Of a stretch of 64,000 nucleotides of DNA, positions 61,351 through 64,000 are shown piece after piece (position 1 is the stretch's first letter; each line of letters opens with the position of its first letter). The notes beneath the pieces were generated by a model, which did no database searches, was not told where the DNA came from, and saw only the letters and a program-made list of their open reading frames with translations. The stretch covers positions 1 through 64,000 of the forward strand of contig VGRJ01000004.1 in assembly GCA_016875405.1 (NCBI GenBank), in the 5' to 3' direction. This DNA comes from Deltaproteobacteria bacterium. GTDB lineage: Bacteria; Myxococcota_A; Polyangia; Polyangiales; Polyangiaceae. A program made the translations under genes and the position numbers.

Positions 61351-61918
61351 CGACCCGAAAGAGTCGCTCGCGACGGTCGTCGCTCCACGCGTAGAGCGCG
61401 AGCCGCTCGAGTCTCAGCTCGACCCCGAGCGGAGGGAGCGCCTCGGCGAATGCGAGCGCGCGCCGTCGCGCCTCGGCCGAGGCGTCGCGTCGCGGCCTCA
61501 GCACCGTGACGTGCGGCAGCGGCGGCCGGTCGTCCGGTCGTCCGCCCGCGGCCTCCCACATCGGACCCCGCCACGCGCCGATCGAGGCCGCGAGCTCGTC
61601 CCTGCCCGCAGCGAACGTCACCGACCACGCGCTCGGGCGAGCCCGCGAACCGAAGGGCTCGAGGCGATCGAGCGTCACGACGAAGGGCCCTCGGGGGTGG
61701 TCGGCGAGCGTCGCCCAGGCGGCACGGGCGCGCGCTTCACCGCACCGACCGAGGAACGCCACCGTCGCGTGCAGATCGCCCGGGTGAAAGCGGCGGAGGT
61801 CGGCGGGGGCCGAGGCGACGAGGCGCTCGAACCAGCGCCCGGGAGGGACCGGCAGGCCGATGAACCAGTTGCCCGACTCGGCCGGGCGCGCGGCGTTCGC
61901 GAGGTCGGACTCGGTCAC
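61328..61918 (-). CDS. thpR: RNA 2',3'-cyclic phosphodiesterase (ThpR/LigT)
   Basis: 196 residues from GTG 61918. The two HxTx motifs of 2H phosphoesterases are present: GDLHATVAFLG (about residue 45-55) and LPHVTVLRPRR (about 134-144). NWFIGLPVPPGRWFERL is the usual N terminus. The enzyme opens 2',3'-cyclic phosphate ends of RNA. Its start overlaps the stop of the TetR gene (GTGA). Confidence 0.92.
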   Translation of the reverse strand: MTESDLANAARPAESGNWFIGLPVPPGRWFERLVASAPADLRRFHPGDLHATVAFLGRCGEARARAAWATLADHPRGPFVVTLDRLEPFGSRARPSAWSVTFAAGRDELAASIGAWRGPMWEAAGGRPDDRPPLPHVTVLRPRRDASAEARRRALAFAEALPPLGVELRLERLALYAWSDDRRERLFRVVSERGLG

Positions 61919-62670
61919 GCGTCGGCAGCGGGCGGCACGGTCTCGGCGTCGTCCTCGCCGTCCTCGGTGTCTTCGTCGGCGACGAGCTCGGGACGAGTGC
62001 GCGCCTGGTTCATCGCGCCGGTGAGCATCGCGATGAAGAGGCCGTAGGCGTTGCGGGCGAGGTCCTCCTCTCCCGAGATGAACTCCTGGATTCGGAGCCC
62101 CTGCAGGGTCGACGAAATCAAGAAGGCGATCGCGCGCGGCAAGCGGATCTGCGGGCCGCCCTCGGCGTTGACGACCTGCTCGGCGCCTTGCTCGATGAAA
62201 TCGCGCGCCCGCTCCTGCGCGAGCTGCATGCGGTTCTTCATGTAGGGGTCGCGCCCGGCCTCGGCCATGAGCTCAAGCTGGAGTCGCAAGAACTGCTTGT
62301 CTGCGATGATGTCGAAAACCTCCCACAGCGCGCCCTGCAAGCGCTCCTCGGAAGGGGCAGCGGCGGCGGCGAGCGCCTCGAGCTTCTGCTGCACGCGGCG
62401 GAAGTAACGCTCGTGGACGAAGGCCTGGAGCTCGAGGATGAGGACCTGCTTGCTCTCGAAGTAGTAGTGGATCATCGACTTCGTCAGGTTCGCCTCGACG
62501 GCGATCTCCTGCACGGTCGTGTTCGCAAGCCCATCGCGCGCGAAGCAGCGAGAGGCGGCGTCGAGGATCTGCACCACGCGCGGATTTTGCCAGTCGGAGT
62601 GGCGAGGCAGCTCGTCGTGGCTCTTGGCCGGCTTGCGCGGCGGAGCGACCTTCTTCTTTGGTTTTGCCAT
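61915..62670 (-). CDS. TetR/AcrR-family transcriptional regulator
   Basis: 251 residues from ATG 62670. A basic 25-residue extension precedes the helix-turn-helix: RVVQILDAASRCFARDGLAN, TTVQEIAVEANLTKSMIHYY, FESKQVLILELQAFVHERYF. The ligand domain has no recognisable specificity and ends in an acidic tail (DEDTEDGEDDAETV). It is transcribed with thpR and diverges from the exported hydrolase gene; the 138-base gap is its likely operator region, though I see no clear inverted repeat. Confidence 0.93.
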   Translation of the reverse strand: MAKPKKKVAPPRKPAKSHDELPRHSDWQNPRVVQILDAASRCFARDGLANTTVQEIAVEANLTKSMIHYYFESKQVLILELQAFVHERYFRRVQQKLEALAAAAAPSEERLQGALWEVFDIIADKQFLRLQLELMAEAGRDPYMKNRMQLAQERARDFIEQGAEQVVNAEGGPQIRLPRAIAFLISSTLQGLRIQEFISGEEDLARNAYGLFIAMLTGAMNQARTRPELVADEDTEDGEDDAETVPPAADA

Positions 62671-62808
62671 GCGTCTCTCGGCCGGCCCACAGCTGAGCGG
62701 ACCAGCCGGCCGGTGGACGATACACCGAATCGGCGAGCGAGGGTCGCTCGAGCACGCGTTCGAGCGATGGCGAGCGGGTCCGCCCTGCGGCGGTGTAGGC
62801 TCGGCCGC

Positions 62809-63912
62809 GTGAAGGTCCACGCTCTCGTCGCCGCCGTCGCCCTCCTCGCCGCGTGTCGCCCTGCGCCACCGAGGAGCGGCGCGCCCGCCTCGCCTCCTGC
62901 GAGCCGCGCCTTCAGCGCCACCGAGGCCCGCTTTCATCTCATTGATGTCGGTCAAGGCTTCGCCGCGCTTGTCGAGCTGCCCTGCGGCGCAGTGCTCGTC
63001 GATACCGGCGGTGAGACGAGCTTCCAGTTCGACAGCGGGGCGAACCTGCGGCGCTACCTCGACGAGTTCTTCGAGCGGCGCCCCGATCTCGACCGGACGC
63101 TCGCGCTTCTCGTCCTCACGCATCCGCACCTCGACCACACACGCAACGTCGAGGCGGTGATCGGCGCATACAAGGTCGGCAACGTGGTCACCGGCGGCGA
63201 CCCGCGCGGGTCGGGCGGCAAGCAGCAACGCTGGCTCGAGGAGTGGGCGGAGGGCCACGCGAAGCTCGCTCGGGTCCGCAGCGAAGACATCCCGTCCGGT
63301 GGTCGCACGGACGCGGTCGTCGATCCGATCGCGTGCACGCCTGTCGATCCCAGGATCACCGCGCTCTGGGGGAGCCTCGCGACTCAGCCCCCAGGCTGGC
63401 CCGAGCGCGCGTTCCGCAACCACAACAACCACAGCGTCGTCATGCGCTTCGAGTTCGGGCGGGCGTCGTTCCTCGTGACCGGGGACCTCGAAGAAGACGG
63501 CATCGCCGCGCTGCTCGAACGACACCGCGGGACCGGCGCGCTCGACGTCGACGTGTGGCAGGTCGGGCACCACGGCTCGTACAACGCGACGACCACGCCG
63601 CTGCTCGAGGCGATGACGCCGCGGATCGCGCTCATCCCGATGGGCTCGCCCGATCGCTGGGCGAAGTGGACCGCGTGGAAGTTTGGGCACCCGCGCAAGC
63701 CGGCGATCGAGCGCTTGCTGGCGAGCTCCCTCGATCCGCGTCCCCCCGTCGACGTACTCGTCGGAGTCAGCGTCGAGACCTTCGAGCCTCTCAAGCTCGA
63801 GCGCGCGATCTACGGCACCGGCTGGGATGGCCACATCGTCGTCACGGCCTCTGCGACGGGCGAGTACCGCGTCGCGACCGCTCACCCCGCTCGGGCGACG
63901 ACCGGGCGCTGA
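62809..63912 (+). CDS. Lipoprotein with metallo-beta-lactamase fold (ComEC/Rec2-like hydrolase domain)
   Basis: 367 residues from GTG 62809. The leader VKVHALVAAVALLAACRPAP has a good lipobox (LAAC). The domain begins ARFHLIDVGQGFAALVELPC and LVDTGGE, then LVLTHPHLDHTRNVE (metal motif HxHxDH), FRNHNNHSVVMRFEFGRASF, LVTGDLEEDG and QVGHHGSYNATT. This is the soluble hydrolase-domain pattern of ComEC. As an exported stand-alone enzyme it could cut nucleic acid or another phosphoester outside the inner membrane. Confidence 0.87.
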   Translation: MKVHALVAAVALLAACRPAPPRSGAPASPPASRAFSATEARFHLIDVGQGFAALVELPCGAVLVDTGGETSFQFDSGANLRRYLDEFFERRPDLDRTLALLVLTHPHLDHTRNVEAVIGAYKVGNVVTGGDPRGSGGKQQRWLEEWAEGHAKLARVRSEDIPSGGRTDAVVDPIACTPVDPRITALWGSLATQPPGWPERAFRNHNNHSVVMRFEFGRASFLVTGDLEEDGIAALLERHRGTGALDVDVWQVGHHGSYNATTTPLLEAMTPRIALIPMGSPDRWAKWTAWKFGHPRKPAIERLLASSLDPRPPVDVLVGVSVETFEPLKLERAIYGTGWDGHIVVTASATGEYRVATAHPARATTGR

Positions 63913-63925
63913 CGCCGCGTGCCGC

Positions 63926-64000
63926 TCATGGCCCGTAGCAGCAGCGAAACCCGGTCGAGTAGTCCCAGTGGGTGACGTCGTGCGCGGTCGTCGCGTAGAG
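63926..64000 (-). CDS. 3' end of a formylglycine-generating-enzyme-like (SUMF1) gene
   Basis: Only the last 24 residues are inside the window, ending WDYSTGFRCCYGP and a TGA at 63926-63928. The GFRCC ending is typical of the FGE-sulfatase/SUMF1 domain, which in myxobacteria is often attached to lipoproteins or kinases. The rest is beyond the right edge. Confidence 0.6.
   Translation of the reverse strand, partial: LYATTAHDVTHWDYSTGFRCCYGP

Overview
The window is GC-rich (roughly 70% by eye, with strong G/C at third codon positions) and about 93% coding. The gene content points to a myxobacterium, probably of the Polyangia/Sorangiineae side. Evidence includes membrane-linked Ser/Thr kinases next to TPR proteins, FHA and PilZ signalling proteins, many lipoproteins with low-complexity Gly/Ala/Ser/Thr linkers, a cysteine-rich lipoprotein, many GTG starts and many 4-base ATGA/GTGA gene overlaps. 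This taxonomic call is inference; there is no rRNA gene. I found no insertion sequence, prophage or CRISPR array.

Layout. 1-3284 (minus): a cut-off outer-membrane-type gene, a DUF2505-like gene, a UDP-sugar pyrophosphorylase-like gene and an HSDL2-like SDR, with a duplicated hairpin between the last two. 3428-9537 (plus): FHA protein, ArsA-type ATPase, an SDR-fold protein with a damaged catalytic motif, a penicillin-binding-protein-like lipoprotein and hypotheticals. 9550-12741 (minus): SelO and a CrtISO/RetSat-like oxidoreductase. Then tRNA-Pro(CGG) with visible promoter and terminator, and pspA. 13892-17957 (minus): a complete Tol-Pal operon in the order pal-tolQ-tolR-tolA-tolB. 18153-20420: divergent hemD and hemB plus a small lipoprotein. 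20446-29556 (minus): membrane protein, 1365-residue TPR/HEAT protein, tsaD, Ser/Thr kinase and a TPR/PEGA-like protein. 29661-34871: zinc-ribbon membrane protein, HD-domain protein, a DUF4476-like protein, a TolB-like lipoprotein and a two-enzyme peptidoglycan hydrolase. An A+T-rich gap and tRNA-Val(CAC) follow. 35723-41280: lipoprotein, DUF2236 protein, tail-anchored kinase, N-formylglutamate amidohydrolase relative and a GNAT. 41376-49020 (plus): OGT-like glycosyltransferase, Cys-rich lipoprotein, ppk1, hemY, patatin. 49013-52297 (minus): an arginine operon of the Xanthomonas type (N-acetylornithine carbamoyltransferase, fused N-acetylglutamate synthase/kinase, argC). 52378-64000: amidase, class-V aminotransferase, membrane-tethered sigma factor, YkgJ, YggX, PilZ, AmpG-like transporter, ThpR, TetR, an exported metallo-beta-lactamase-fold protein and the 3' end of a formylglycine-generating-enzyme-like gene.

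How the genes fit together. Most of the window is housekeeping: envelope maintenance (Tol-Pal, PspA, amidase, AmpG), haem synthesis (hemB, hemD, hemY), arginine synthesis, tRNA modification (TsaD) and polyphosphate. The most distinctive signals are the acetylated arginine route, a recurring design in which a cytoplasmic signalling domain (FHA, kinase, sigma factor, PilZ) ends in one C-terminal membrane helix, a lytic-transglycosylase/amidase fusion, and several enzyme-fold proteins with altered catalytic residues. I did not see a clearly new multi-gene system such as a defence island or biosynthetic cluster.
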